A stretch of 64,000 bases of DNA from Flavobacterium sp. SUN052 (GTDB lineage: Bacteria > Bacteroidota > Bacteroidia > Flavobacteriales > Flavobacteriaceae): contig NZ_JAPQNS010000010.1 of NCBI RefSeq assembly GCF_028867935.1, forward strand, positions 262,075 to 326,074. Reading direction: 5' to 3'. Shown here in pieces: positions 1 through 9,568 of this stretch (within the stretch, counting starts at the first letter, position 1; each line of letters starts with the position of its first letter). A program made the translations under genes and the position numbers. The notes beneath the pieces were generated by a model. That model was not told the origin of the DNA. It saw only the letters and a program-made list of their open reading frames with translations, and ran no database searches.

Positions 1-145
1 TACGATGAAAACCGACAATAACCAGTTGCTGCTTCACACAAACATGGAAGCTGGTCACGGCGGAGCATCGGGACGCTTTGAGGCATTGAAAGAAGTGGCC
101 CTGGAATACGCGTTTATGCTAAATCTGCTGGGTGTTCAGCAGTAA
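1..145 (+). CDS. S9 family peptidase (oligopeptidase B-like), C-terminal end
   Basis: Open at the left edge; only the last 47 codons are present, ending LLGVQQ and TAA. The fragment contains MEAGHGG followed by a Gly-Arg and EYAFML. In prolyl oligopeptidase family S9A (protease II) this GHGG is where the catalytic His of the Ser-Asp-His triad lies, so the fragment carries the end of the peptidase domain. These enzymes cleave short peptides, often after basic residues. Ser and Asp lie outside the window. A palindromic repeat begins 6 nt after the stop. Family assignment is fairly secure from the C-terminal signature; the exact specificity cannot be judged. Confidence 0.8.
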   Translation, partial: TMKTDNNQLLLHTNMEAGHGGASGRFEALKEVALEYAFMLNLLGVQQ

Positions 146-150
146 TAATT

Positions 151-226
151 GGAGCGCGGATTGAGCGGATGAAGCAAATTCACGCTGATAATTAAAATCT
201 GTAAAAATCCGCTCAATACGCGTTCC
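151..226. repeat. Palindromic repeat, ACGCGGAT family, copy A
   Basis: The two ends form 19-nt inverted arms (151-169 and 208-226) that agree at 17 positions, with GAGCGCGGATTGAGCGGA on the left. The loop contains ACGCTGAT, also present in copy B at 19261-19344. The element starts 6 nt after the peptidase stop and ends 16 nt before the next start codon. The transcript would form a long hairpin, which may act as a 3' end stabiliser or weak terminator. Confidence 0.75.
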
Positions 227-242
227 AATAAGAAGAAGAATT

Positions 243-1364
243 ATGGCGAAACAACAGGTAATCCGCGTCGGAACAACTAAGGACAAAACTGTTCAGAGCA
301 AAGCTCAGAAGGAATTTAACCGCCTGACAAAGAAGATTGAGAAGACCGAGAAGGAAATCAAAGAGCTTCGGGAAGGCGCGGAGAAAATCCGGCAACGGGT
401 CGAGAAGGAATACCGGCCGTTGGTGAAGAAATTGACCGATCTACAAGTCAGATTAGTTAAGCTTTTTGACCGGGCGCATGACCATAGCGATACCAAAAAA
501 GCGGAGAAGAAAAAGCTGGCGCACTTGATTCGGGAACTGGCTTTTGATTTGATCGACTATCAGGGTGTTGACGAACTAAAGCCCATCTACGATAAATACA
601 ACGATCAGAGCTACGATGCTGTAACCGACGATTTTGAGCAGAGCCAGTTGGATCAGATAAAACAATTGGCGAGCCAGATGCTGGGCATCGACCTGAGCGA
701 TATTGACGTGAATGACCCGGTGAAAATGCAGGAAATACTGAACCAGAAGATTCAGGAGCAGGAAGCCGCCGAGGCTGAACAACAACGACAAGCGGAAGAG
801 CGCCGGGCAAAACGGCCCAAAACCGAAAAACAACAGGCTCGCGAAGCCAAACGGGAGGAAGAAGCGCGTAATATTACCAAGTCGGTCAGAACCCTGTATA
901 TGGATTTGGTAAAGGCGTTTCACCCCGATCGCGAACCAGAAGAGTCTGAAAAAATTCGTAAAACTGAAATCATGCAGCGTGTCACGCAGGCATACGAAGC
1001 CAGTGATTTATTAGCCTTGCTTCGTCTTCAGATGGAGTTCAATCGTATCGATCAGGACCATTTGGAAACCCTGGCTGATGAACAGTTGGTGTACTACAAT
1101 AAGATTTTGAAAGACCAGGTGCAGGATTTAGATGGAGAACTGTTCAATTTGCAGTCGCAACTGGGCCGTATGTCGGGGTCGATGTTTGGATTTGTGCATT
1201 CGTCAATAAGTTTGGAATTCAGTTTTAATAATGACATCAGCAGAGTGAAGAAAAGCATTAAGCAGACTAAGTCAGACATTGAACTGTTTGCCGAGCTGGG
1301 AATGCTAAAATTATGGCTAAAGGAATATCAGATTCCAAAGCCAAATCAGATTACGTTTTTTTGA
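243..1364 (+). CDS. Coiled-coil protein with C-terminal J-like domain
   Basis: A 373-residue cytosolic protein without signal peptide. Residues about 20-110 and 160-215 are rich in Lys, Glu, Arg and Gln with heptad character, so long coiled coils are likely. Around residues 215-265 lies a J-like segment with the motif FHPDRE (His227-Pro-Asp229), followed by a helix KTEIMQRVTQAYEASDLLAL. HPD is the DnaK-activating motif of J proteins. The J module is internal or C-terminal, not N-terminal as in DnaJ, and no Gly/Phe region or zinc finger is visible. It is therefore a class C-like J protein whose client is unknown. Start ATG is preceded by AAGAAGAAG, a plausible ribosome site. About 140 residues follow the HPD and are predicted helical. 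Confidence 0.75.
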   Translation: MAKQQVIRVGTTKDKTVQSKAQKEFNRLTKKIEKTEKEIKELREGAEKIRQRVEKEYRPLVKKLTDLQVRLVKLFDRAHDHSDTKKAEKKKLAHLIRELAFDLIDYQGVDELKPIYDKYNDQSYDAVTDDFEQSQLDQIKQLASQMLGIDLSDIDVNDPVKMQEILNQKIQEQEAAEAEQQRQAEERRAKRPKTEKQQAREAKREEEARNITKSVRTLYMDLVKAFHPDREPEESEKIRKTEIMQRVTQAYEASDLLALLRLQMEFNRIDQDHLETLADEQLVYYNKILKDQVQDLDGELFNLQSQLGRMSGSMFGFVHSSISLEFSFNNDISRVKKSIKQTKSDIELFAELGMLKLWLKEYQIPKPNQITFF

Positions 1365-1382
1365 TTTCACAAAATAGGTAGG

Positions 1383-3782
1383 GTGGGGAAGAGCGAGGCT
1401 AATTTTTGGAAACTACTTCTGTTGAGTTTACTGACCACTGCTGTGTGTCAGGCGCAACAGTTTGAGCTATCATATCCGGTAGCTCGTTTGGTGGTGCAGC
1501 GCGGTGCCGATGGTAACGGACGGATCTATGTGTCGGGCCGAATCGGTTTTGCTGCTGATCGCATCGAGGGTCAGCTCACAGCTGCTGCGCCGGGGCAGGG
1601 CTTCTCTACAGCTTGGCAAACTATCCAGACAAATCCCCAGAACGGGGTTTTCTACGGGCAGGTTACGGGCGCTGGTGGTTGGTATGTGCTAACCGTACGC
1701 GCCATCCGAAACAACATTATCATTGGCGAAACCTCAGTACGTCCTGTTGGCATTGGCGAAGTGTTTATCACAGCCGGACAATCTAATTCGCGGGGTTTGG
1801 GAACCGGCGATAATGATCTGGGTACGGCAACCGACCGGGTTAGCACCATCGACTCCATTAATCACTATTATCCACCCAACAATCAGCCACTTTTTTCGTC
1901 AGGAGATCCGATGCCGTTTCCTACGTATAAAGCCATGACGGCCACCCGGCGTGTATTTCCAATGGGCGAAAGTTCGTGGGGATGGGGCGAGTTGGGCGAT
2001 TACATTGTTAGCCGGTATAATGTGCCGGTGGTGTTTTACAATGCCGGTTGGGACTCATCGACAATTGAAAACTGGATCAACACGGCAAACGGTATTGAGG
2101 CCTGTAATCGTTATTTCTGTAATGCAAACTGGCCAAATTTACAGCCGTACACCAATCTTAAAAATATTCTCCAATACTACGGCTCTGTGGGAGGAGCGCG
2201 GGCTGTTTTGTGGCATCAGGGCGAAGCCGAGTATGTCGATAACAGCGGTGGCAGCGTTCCACAGTACGCCAATCGACTTCGGGATCTGATCGCTAAAACG
2301 CGCTCTGATTTTAGTGGTCGCCAACTTCCCTGGGTAATTGCCAGGGCTTCATTTGATGGCTCGGTTAGTCGGCCAGAGGTGATTGCAAAACAGCAGGAAG
2401 TAATTGATACGCCTAATTTGCTGGCGTTTCAGGGGCCACTTAACGATACCATTGTAAACCGGCGGGCGGGCAACACTGACGTGCATTTTGGCAATGTAGC
2501 CCGTTTGCAACCACACCCACAATATTTCAACAACCCGAATGCCATTCCAGCAAATATGGGTTTATCGCGGTTTGCGCGTAACTGGAACAATAGTCTTTCC
2601 AACACATTTTTCCAGTCAGCCACTCCAATTTTGCCCGAACAATTTGCCGTTACAGGCAATGTAGCGACCATTATTCCACCCGGCGATAGCCTGCGTTTAT
2701 CCATCTACACGGTTGGCTCCTTTGGTAATGACAACGGCTGGCAGGTGCAACTGCTCGACTCTAGTGGCCGATTTATTCGGTCGTTACCCAGTAGTGGTGT
2801 CAATCCGGTGAACACCAAGTTACCCGGCGATCTTACGTCAGGGTGGTTTCGGGTGCGGGTTGTCGGTACGAATCCGGTTGCGCCCGCTGTGCCAACCAAC
2901 AAGTTTCAGTTGGGCACGCCACTCCCACAACCCAGAGCTGATTTAAGTTTGTCGATGGAATCGAGCCAACGGGTTGTGCGCGTAGGCGAAACCTTTACGG
3001 TTCAAATCAGGGTGCAGAACACTGGCCCCGACCCGGCTACCAACGTGCAGGTGCAGAATCGACTACCCAGCAATCTGGCTATTGTTTCAACAGCCGGACT
3101 GGCCAACAATGGTTCTTCTTTAGTAGGCACAATTAGTTCAATCGCATCGGGCGCCACCACAACGCTTAGCTTTCAGGCCCAGGCCGTGGCAGAAGGAACA
3201 TTCCGAAATGCTGCCGAGATTACGCAGTCGGGCACAATTGACCCCGATAGTCAGCCCGCTACGGGTACCAAAACAGGACAGGACGATGAAGCTGGCACTG
3301 AATGGCGCACACCGCAGCCGGGTGGGGCTATATTCGAATCGCCTAATCCGAACCAAATTCCGCTTCCGCCGGTACAGTCTAACCAACCCACGCCTGATCC
3401 ATCAACGGCTGATCTGAGTTTGCAACTGGTGGTCAATAACCAGACGCCTGTGGTGAGCGAGGTTGTTTCGTATTCGCTGGTGGTGACTAATAGGGGAGGA
3501 GCAACGGCTTCCAATATCAGTGTTGGGGCCGTGTTACCAGCCGGTCTGAGCTATGTGAGCGGTTTATCGGCATCGGGGCAAACCATAACGGGAACCATTG
3601 GTAGTCTGACTGCGGGCAACAGTGCTGTTTTGGTTTTTCAGGCTCGTGCTACGAGTCTTGGTGAAGCTCTCTCCAAAGCTCAAATTACAACCGCTTCTCC
3701 CGCTGATTCGGACTCAACACCGAACAACGGGACAGATAATGGCGAAGATGATACAGCACAGGTTATGGTTAGAGTGCGGTAA
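1383..3782 (+). CDS. Secreted SGNH/sialate O-acetylesterase-like protein with two DUF11 domains
   Basis: A 799-residue secreted protein. The start is a GTG; no better in-frame start was seen, and the signal peptide (KLLLLSLLTTAVCQA, cleavage before QQ) begins 10 residues later. Residues about 120-420 form an SGNH hydrolase of the sialate O-acetylesterase/CE6 type: GQSNSRG carries the nucleophilic Ser, HQGEAEY is the conserved block, and DVHFG carries the Asp-His pair. Residues about 520-640 and 675-799 are two DUF11 beta-sandwich repeats ending in the typical DSDSTPNNG...EDD motifs. Such proteins remove acetyl groups from carbohydrates. No recognisable type 9 secretion C-terminal domain follows. 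It begins 18 nt after the J-protein stop and converges on the next gene with 36 nt between stops. Confidence 0.8.
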   Translation: MGKSEANFWKLLLLSLLTTAVCQAQQFELSYPVARLVVQRGADGNGRIYVSGRIGFAADRIEGQLTAAAPGQGFSTAWQTIQTNPQNGVFYGQVTGAGGWYVLTVRAIRNNIIIGETSVRPVGIGEVFITAGQSNSRGLGTGDNDLGTATDRVSTIDSINHYYPPNNQPLFSSGDPMPFPTYKAMTATRRVFPMGESSWGWGELGDYIVSRYNVPVVFYNAGWDSSTIENWINTANGIEACNRYFCNANWPNLQPYTNLKNILQYYGSVGGARAVLWHQGEAEYVDNSGGSVPQYANRLRDLIAKTRSDFSGRQLPWVIARASFDGSVSRPEVIAKQQEVIDTPNLLAFQGPLNDTIVNRRAGNTDVHFGNVARLQPHPQYFNNPNAIPANMGLSRFARNWNNSLSNTFFQSATPILPEQFAVTGNVATIIPPGDSLRLSIYTVGSFGNDNGWQVQLLDSSGRFIRSLPSSGVNPVNTKLPGDLTSGWFRVRVVGTNPVAPAVPTNKFQLGTPLPQPRADLSLSMESSQRVVRVGETFTVQIRVQNTGPDPATNVQVQNRLPSNLAIVSTAGLANNGSSLVGTISSIASGATTTLSFQAQAVAEGTFRNAAEITQSGTIDPDSQPATGTKTGQDDEAGTEWRTPQPGGAIFESPNPNQIPLPPVQSNQPTPDPSTADLSLQLVVNNQTPVVSEVVSYSLVVTNRGGATASNISVGAVLPAGLSYVSGLSASGQTITGTIGSLTAGNSAVLVFQARATSLGEALSKAQITTASPADSDSTPNNGTDNGEDDTAQVMVRVR

Positions 3783-3818
3783 CGGGTGGTTATGTTCTAA
3801 AACCTGATGTGAGTTTCC

Positions 3819-6800
3819 TTAAACCATAACGGTTAAGGCTGTTTTGAGACGACCTACCAACGCTAAGCTATTTTTCGCTTTGTCTGGGCTCATGCCCAAA
3901 GCATCTTCCACAAACTCTAGGTGTTCAATTTCAGCTTGTTGGAGCCATTGACTGCCCATCTTTTTCCAGGCGGTTGTAAATTGTTGGAGAATATCCTCGT
4001 AGGTAACATCTTTATCACCGAGTTTATGGTCGAGGAGACTATGACATAACAGGAGCGTAGCTTCGGCTATCCAATCCCAGTACACTTTCTCATCGTCATC
4101 ACGATCGTGGATGGTAGTCAATTCTTTAGTAAGATCAGCCAGCAGGTCTCGTTTATCTTTTTGCCAGGAATGGGCACCCGTCAGCACCAGCGCTTGTTCG
4201 ATAATTAGCCAGTTGGTCAGCGGATAGTACTTCGTTTCCCCGCCTTTTACCGTGTAAGCGTTTTTGTAGAATGAGGCTGATTGTTCGTACGCCTTTTGTT
4301 TTGCGTCCTTATCAGTAGTGATCAGAGCCAGATTTTTATAAGCACTTCCCATCAAGTTTAGGCGTTCAGCGGTTTTGCCAAAACGCATCAGATTCTCCAC
4401 GTCTTTTATGGTTGTTTCAATAGCACCGGCAGCAACATCTGGGGTACTCTTTGCTTTTTTAACCTGGACGGCTTGCCACTTTAGCCGTGTGGTACAATAA
4501 CTCTCAATAGTCGACAAAGAGAAAGTAGCCCGCTCCTCCAACCAGAGTTTCTCAAACGTGGCCACCGCCAGTTCATACTCGCTCAGCCAACTGTACAGTA
4601 GCGCCTGAAGCTCCGTAACGCGCACGCTCTGTATAGAAGCCCGATTAACGGCCTGATCAATAGCTTCTATTGTTTTCAGTGCTTCATCTCGGTTATAGAG
4701 GCCACTTTCGATCTTGCCGAGCAAATTGCTCAGTTCAATTTCGGCTTCTTCGGCTACGACAAAGTCAAACTTAACATGAGGTTTTTGTGAATCTGCCGAC
4801 ATCGACAGTTTGTAGAACGGATCACCGTAGCACTGATAAGCTCCCCAGGTGTTGTTCTGCGAACCATACTGTGTGTATATACTTTTGCGGGCTTTCTGAA
4901 CGGCTTCGCCAAAGCTATTGCCTTCGAACAGGCATTGATAAAAACGCTCGGCAAAATCGAGAGCAGCACTGTCATTTACAGCCCAACCCGCCACAATTAC
5001 GGCCTTAACGCCGATCTCTATGAGTTGGGTGCCGATGTTAGCTGCCAACTGGAATCTACTTCGACTTAATTCCTCGGCTGCTCCATCGGCCTGACCCAGA
5101 AAGCAACAGTTCACAAATACCAATTCGGGCACGTTGCTCATCTGCTCAATGTACGCTGGGGTCAGATACGCTTCGGGGCCAATCAGCATTCCTGTCGGCC
5201 TTTTGGGGTCAGAAGCTGATTTAGGTATATCGTGGAATACACCATGTCCGGCGAGGTGGACAATCTTGTAATTTTTACAAAACAGAGTGCGGAGAATCTG
5301 AGCAGCCGAGGCATTAATGAGCTTGTTCACTTCGTAGCCTTGTACCGAAAGAAATTCGGCAACTTTTGTACCTTCCACCGATGCCGCCGGTAATTGATTG
5401 AACTTACCTTCTAAATTGGGATCGCCAATAACAATAGCTGTTCGCTCGGCAACGGGGGTGATATTGATGCGGAAATCGCCCGTTGCTAACTGACGGACCA
5501 TGCCAGCGTTAACGCACAAAGGCTGCGCGTCGGCGGCACTATCCTGTAACAATTCCCACGGGAAAGCGGCCGTGTATTTGTCGAGTATCCAGTTGATGTT
5601 GGTTTGCCGTTTCACCTGTGGCTTGAAGTCATTCGGAATCATCAACTCAAAAATGGCTCTGGCCAACTCGGGCGACCAATTGTCTTTCCGCGACAGATCT
5701 TCGAGCATGCCAGTCAGCGTTGCATTGAGAGTCCGTAATGATTTTTCTTCAAGACGGGCCGCATCCGTAGAAACGCTGAACTGTAACGTGCGCTGATCGT
5801 CTGATTCGGTTGCGCTACCCGGTGTTTGCCGCACCGTGATTCGGGTCCACCATTCGGTGGTATCGTCGATAGGCAAACGTTCGCGCCCACCGTCGAGTTT
5901 TTTGATGCCCCGCCCGGCTCTGATGATGTTTAGCGCCCGGTTTTCTTCCTGCTCAATGGCGCTCACGGCTTTGATGCACGCCAATGCACGGTCTTTGTAG
6001 AGTTCGATAAACTCGATGGTCTCTACAACGCGTGGGGTATCGTAAATCTGTCGAATCTTGGTGTTGGCATTCTGTACACCCTGAATGACAGCACGAACGG
6101 CACTGGCAATTGGCTGACCGCCATAGCCCGACCCAATCAGTAAGGCCGAAACCCCAATGCGTTTAGGGAGTGGTGTGCTGTTTGGTTGCCCGTCGGGCTT
6201 GTGGTTAAGCGTAGCCAGATACTTGGCGACTCCCTGCTCTACACTGCTGGTCAGTCGAAACTCTGTAAGCTCTCCCTGACGACCTAAACCCAGAATAACC
6301 GCACCCCGAATCTGTTTGCCAGTTTGGGAAATGAGGGTTTCACTGGTACCAAATGGCCCCGGATACAAGCCCAGCCGATGCCGTCGGCTCAACTCGCCAC
6401 TCAGATACCAATCGATGGCTTTCTCCGCGAAGAGAATACCGTCGTTCTCAAAATGGCCTGCCATAACCGGATACAGGGCATATTTCAAATCGCCATTGCT
6501 AACGGAAACGGATATAGGTACATCGCTTGGTACAAACCGGCTATTTGATTCTAATCCCAACAGCGTTTTCTCAACCCCTTCGGGCGATAAATTGAAATCG
6601 AAGGTTGTTTTGGCTTTGAACTCCGTATCAAGGCCGCGGATAGCTGGTTTGGTTTGACGCAATAGAGCTGTTGTGTCCGTGTTGAGCAGGTCGCTGATAG
6701 CAGCAAATAACTTCGGTTCGTTGGCCAGTTCGCCGTGCGGAACGTCGGAGAAAAAGACTGATTTCTGAATTTTCAGCGCATCGGGAATACCGCTTTCCCA

Positions 6801-9284
6801 GGTTACGCTTTCATCCCCCTCTTTTGTAGCCAGAAATTGCAACTCTTTCTGATTGCCTTTCTGAACAATTTGATACTTGCTGATCGTCTGCTGGTCTCGT
6901 CGCGATTGTCCGGCAATGTAAGCCGCTCGACTGAAGTCAATTTTTAGGGCACCTTTATTCACACTGGCGCGATACTTTCCGAACTCGTCTAGTAGGGGTT
7001 TGCTGGGGATGGGCCAGTCGGGATCGCCAAAAGCTTTTCGCATCTCGTCCCAGACTTGGACACTAGCAAAATCGTTATTCGGATCGGTAGCATCTAACGG
7101 TAGCAGGCTGAGAATACCAGGAAATTGGGTGAAGACCGAGAGCAAATCTTTTCGCGTGTGCGTCACGTCGATGTGGTCAAGGGTGCTGATCAGCGAATCG
7201 AGCCCAAACAATACATATGGAATGCGGAATGACCCGCCCAGCGGAGCGCCCAAAAATAACAGCCGAAAGTCGCGACTTGTATTCAGGGTTTGCCAGGTTT
7301 GAGCGTGGTTCAGGATAAAGTCGCGAATGAGGACCCCACCCATTGAATGCCCAATGAGTTTGATGGGTTGCCGGAACTTCAGCAGATTCAGCAGCTTTTG
7401 GTTGAGGGCTGCTGCATTATCGGCCATGCTGGCTCGCCAGTCGAACGGGAAGGTAACCACGTCATAATCTCGTTTCAGGTATTCCACCAGTTTGCGGTAC
7501 GAACTTCCTACCAGTCCATCGGCTCGTATGTTCAGGTTGTTTTCAGGGCTGTATTCTAAACGGCTCAGGCTACCGGCAACAAACCCAAAAAAGTTGATCC
7601 ACACCTGCTGGTCTTTCACCGTTAGTGTACTGCCCATAATGCCCGGTATCAATACCACAATGGGCTTCTGACCAGAAACGGTATCGGCAAATACCTTTCC
7701 GCCGGGTATCGACAGCTCAATATTTCTGATTTCCTGCGTAGTAAAGGCGCGGTTGTCCAGCTTCGAGAAACCCGATATAGGCGTATTGGCTGGGGTTTGC
7801 AAAGCCAGTCGTAGAATATCCTGGGTTCGAGAGTTGCTGAAATAACTAAAATGGCTGACCTCAGCGCTCTGATCAAAAAAATACTGAACCTTATCCGAAA
7901 TCCGCTTTGCCCCGTTGTACATAGAGCGCGTATCGACCACAAAATCGTTGTCGCCCAAAAAGAAAAGGTTCGACAATGCCACCTTGATAGCCTTCCATTG
8001 GGTACTCATCTCGGAATCTCCCGATATGATAATCAAAGGCGTATTAATGACCGTTTCAGGGTCAGCATTGTTGAGCATCTGGTTGAAAGGCGACCGGGGA
8101 CTTTGTGCTTCCAACCCCGGTAGAACCGATGCATCGTCTTTGGTTTTAATTAACTCGGCCAGCAGATCCTTGAAGGCAATGTAGGCGGGGTTAGCTGACA
8201 GCGTCGTTGCCAGGCCAACCAAGTTAAAAAGAACGTTGAAATAAATATCCAGTCGATGTGAGGCCAAAGTGGTGCCACTGGCCGTGCAGGCAACCCGGAT
8301 GAATTTGTCAATAAATATGCTTTTACCACGAACAGCGGCCTCGATTCGTTCGATCTGGTCGATGTCATGGGTTCTGTCTTGTTTTCGGAGGAAATCTTTT
8401 TCCTGAGCCGAGAACCCATTGGTGGCTGAATTGGCAAAAAATCGGTTCAGTGTATCGCCAACCAGCCCGCCCCGTGAGTGGCTAACCAGGGTTAACGTGG
8501 CTTTGGAAGGCAACTTGCCAACCAGATCCAGCACGTTGTCGAGTGGGCTTTTGGTAAGGGTTTCGTGTTCAAACGCCAGTACCTTTTCGCCGAACGTTTG
8601 GTTAATAAGTTGCCAAGACTGCGATTTACTTAAAGCGCCGAAAGATCCCAGCGTTGAAGAGGCCGTACCATGTAAGAAAAGCAGGTAATGACCGTCAGGT
8701 AACGATTTATTGGTGATGCTCAGGTCAAAATCACCTTCTGTGGTGCATTGAAGTGTATATAACCCTGGTTTATGATCAGACCCTTTAGGCAAGCCTAATC
8801 CGTGGTTTAACTGCTTTTGCTCCAGTTTACCCGCTAACCCCCTAACTACTGATTCAACTTCTTCATTGACCAGCTCTTCAACTCTATCCTTCAGAAATAT
8901 CTTAACGATTTTCAAAGCGACTCGCTGCAAAATTCCGCTACGGTTTTGTTCGCCTACGGTTAACTCAATGGGAATGTCAACAACGCTCTTTTCACCCAAC
9001 TCAACACTACGAACCTGGTTGGATGTACCAGGGAAAACGTCATCAATAGTCGTAAAGTCGCCCAGCCAGACTGTGCCATCATCAAACTGAAACTCAATAA
9101 CCTTGTCTTTATCCACGGTCTCTGGTTCCGACGCTATGACATTGCCACGGGTATCCGGACTGATTGTATAGGTTTTTTCGAGCGTCAGCGTGCCCGTTTT
9201 GGTGCCCGCTCCCTCCATATCTACTGTGCCGGGAATGCGGATAGTTAACGCTTGATCGGGAGAAGAAGAGTTAGAGTTGATCAT
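3819..9284 (-). CDS. Giant CHAT protease fused to two lipase-like alpha/beta hydrolases and a TPR-like tail
   Basis: 1821 residues from ATG at 9284 (MINSNSSS); an upstream in-frame ATG at 9353 would add 23 hydrophobic residues and looks less likely. Hydrolase 1, about residues 195-480: LLFLHGT, nucleophile in SHSRGG (Ser270), probable Asp447 and His478. Hydrolase 2, about 540-860, resembles LCAT: PGIMGSTL, GHSMGG (Ser647), GDESVTW (Asp824), VPHGE (His850). CHAT caspase-like domain, about 1215-1495: FPWELL, HLAGHG (His1347) and VNCCFLG (Cys1393 or Cys1394). Residues 1505-1821 are helical and TPR-like. All catalytic dyads or triads look intact. No signal peptide is evident, so it is probably cytoplasmic. 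CHAT domains cleave partner proteins in bacterial conflict systems; a lipase unleashed by proteolysis is inference. No obvious partner gene adjoins it. Confidence 0.8.
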   Translation of the reverse strand: MINSNSSSPDQALTIRIPGTVDMEGAGTKTGTLTLEKTYTISPDTRGNVIASEPETVDKDKVIEFQFDDGTVWLGDFTTIDDVFPGTSNQVRSVELGEKSVVDIPIELTVGEQNRSGILQRVALKIVKIFLKDRVEELVNEEVESVVRGLAGKLEQKQLNHGLGLPKGSDHKPGLYTLQCTTEGDFDLSITNKSLPDGHYLLFLHGTASSTLGSFGALSKSQSWQLINQTFGEKVLAFEHETLTKSPLDNVLDLVGKLPSKATLTLVSHSRGGLVGDTLNRFFANSATNGFSAQEKDFLRKQDRTHDIDQIERIEAAVRGKSIFIDKFIRVACTASGTTLASHRLDIYFNVLFNLVGLATTLSANPAYIAFKDLLAELIKTKDDASVLPGLEAQSPRSPFNQMLNNADPETVINTPLIIISGDSEMSTQWKAIKVALSNLFFLGDNDFVVDTRSMYNGAKRISDKVQYFFDQSAEVSHFSYFSNSRTQDILRLALQTPANTPISGFSKLDNRAFTTQEIRNIELSIPGGKVFADTVSGQKPIVVLIPGIMGSTLTVKDQQVWINFFGFVAGSLSRLEYSPENNLNIRADGLVGSSYRKLVEYLKRDYDVVTFPFDWRASMADNAAALNQKLLNLLKFRQPIKLIGHSMGGVLIRDFILNHAQTWQTLNTSRDFRLLFLGAPLGGSFRIPYVLFGLDSLISTLDHIDVTHTRKDLLSVFTQFPGILSLLPLDATDPNNDFASVQVWDEMRKAFGDPDWPIPSKPLLDEFGKYRASVNKGALKIDFSRAAYIAGQSRRDQQTISKYQIVQKGNQKELQFLATKEGDESVTWESGIPDALKIQKSVFFSDVPHGELANEPKLFAAISDLLNTDTTALLRQTKPAIRGLDTEFKAKTTFDFNLSPEGVEKTLLGLESNSRFVPSDVPISVSVSNGDLKYALYPVMAGHFENDGILFAEKAIDWYLSGELSRRHRLGLYPGPFGTSETLISQTGKQIRGAVILGLGRQGELTEFRLTSSVEQGVAKYLATLNHKPDGQPNSTPLPKRIGVSALLIGSGYGGQPIASAVRAVIQGVQNANTKIRQIYDTPRVVETIEFIELYKDRALACIKAVSAIEQEENRALNIIRAGRGIKKLDGGRERLPIDDTTEWWTRITVRQTPGSATESDDQRTLQFSVSTDAARLEEKSLRTLNATLTGMLEDLSRKDNWSPELARAIFELMIPNDFKPQVKRQTNINWILDKYTAAFPWELLQDSAADAQPLCVNAGMVRQLATGDFRINITPVAERTAIVIGDPNLEGKFNQLPAASVEGTKVAEFLSVQGYEVNKLINASAAQILRTLFCKNYKIVHLAGHGVFHDIPKSASDPKRPTGMLIGPEAYLTPAYIEQMSNVPELVFVNCCFLGQADGAAEELSRSRFQLAANIGTQLIEIGVKAVIVAGWAVNDSAALDFAERFYQCLFEGNSFGEAVQKARKSIYTQYGSQNNTWGAYQCYGDPFYKLSMSADSQKPHVKFDFVVAEEAEIELSNLLGKIESGLYNRDEALKTIEAIDQAVNRASIQSVRVTELQALLYSWLSEYELAVATFEKLWLEERATFSLSTIESYCTTRLKWQAVQVKKAKSTPDVAAGAIETTIKDVENLMRFGKTAERLNLMGSAYKNLALITTDKDAKQKAYEQSASFYKNAYTVKGGETKYYPLTNWLIIEQALVLTGAHSWQKDKRDLLADLTKELTTIHDRDDDEKVYWDWIAEATLLLCHSLLDHKLGDKDVTYEDILQQFTTAWKKMGSQWLQQAEIEHLEFVEDALGMSPDKAKNSLALVGRLKTALTVMV

Positions 9285-9511
9285 GGTTAAGGGGTAGAGA
9301 AAGGTAGAGGATTGTAAGCAGTAAGATACAGTAAAGAACCCGTTAATGAGCAATAACTGTACCTATCATTTTATCGGTTAAATGGCTAAAAATAAGGCTT
9401 CTAAGAATAGATGGTAGCTTTTCTCACATCAGACTTATTAAGCGCGCTATTTTAGAGAAAGACACCTTCTCGGACAGCGAAATCTATCCGTTACCTGTTG
9501 TTAGGTGACAC

Positions 9512-9547
9512 AAAAAAAGGTGGCCTGACTAGAGCCAGACCACCTTT
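9512..9547 (-). terminator. Rho-independent terminator after kdsA
   Basis: An imperfect stem pairs AAGGTGGCCTGACT with AGCCAGACCACCTT around a short loop. Read on the minus strand it is followed by seven T residues, so it ends the kdsA transcript 22 nt after the stop codon. No similar T run follows on the plus strand beyond three T. Confidence 0.8.
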
Positions 9548-9568
9548 CTTATAAAGCATTGTAGTGTC

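Noticed and set aside
3819..9284. Reading the CHAT protein as part of a type III-E CRISPR (gRAMP/Craspase) system
   Set aside because: No Cas7-like giant effector, CRISPR array or Cas1/2 gene is in the window, and the lipase domains do not occur in TPR-CHAT of that system.
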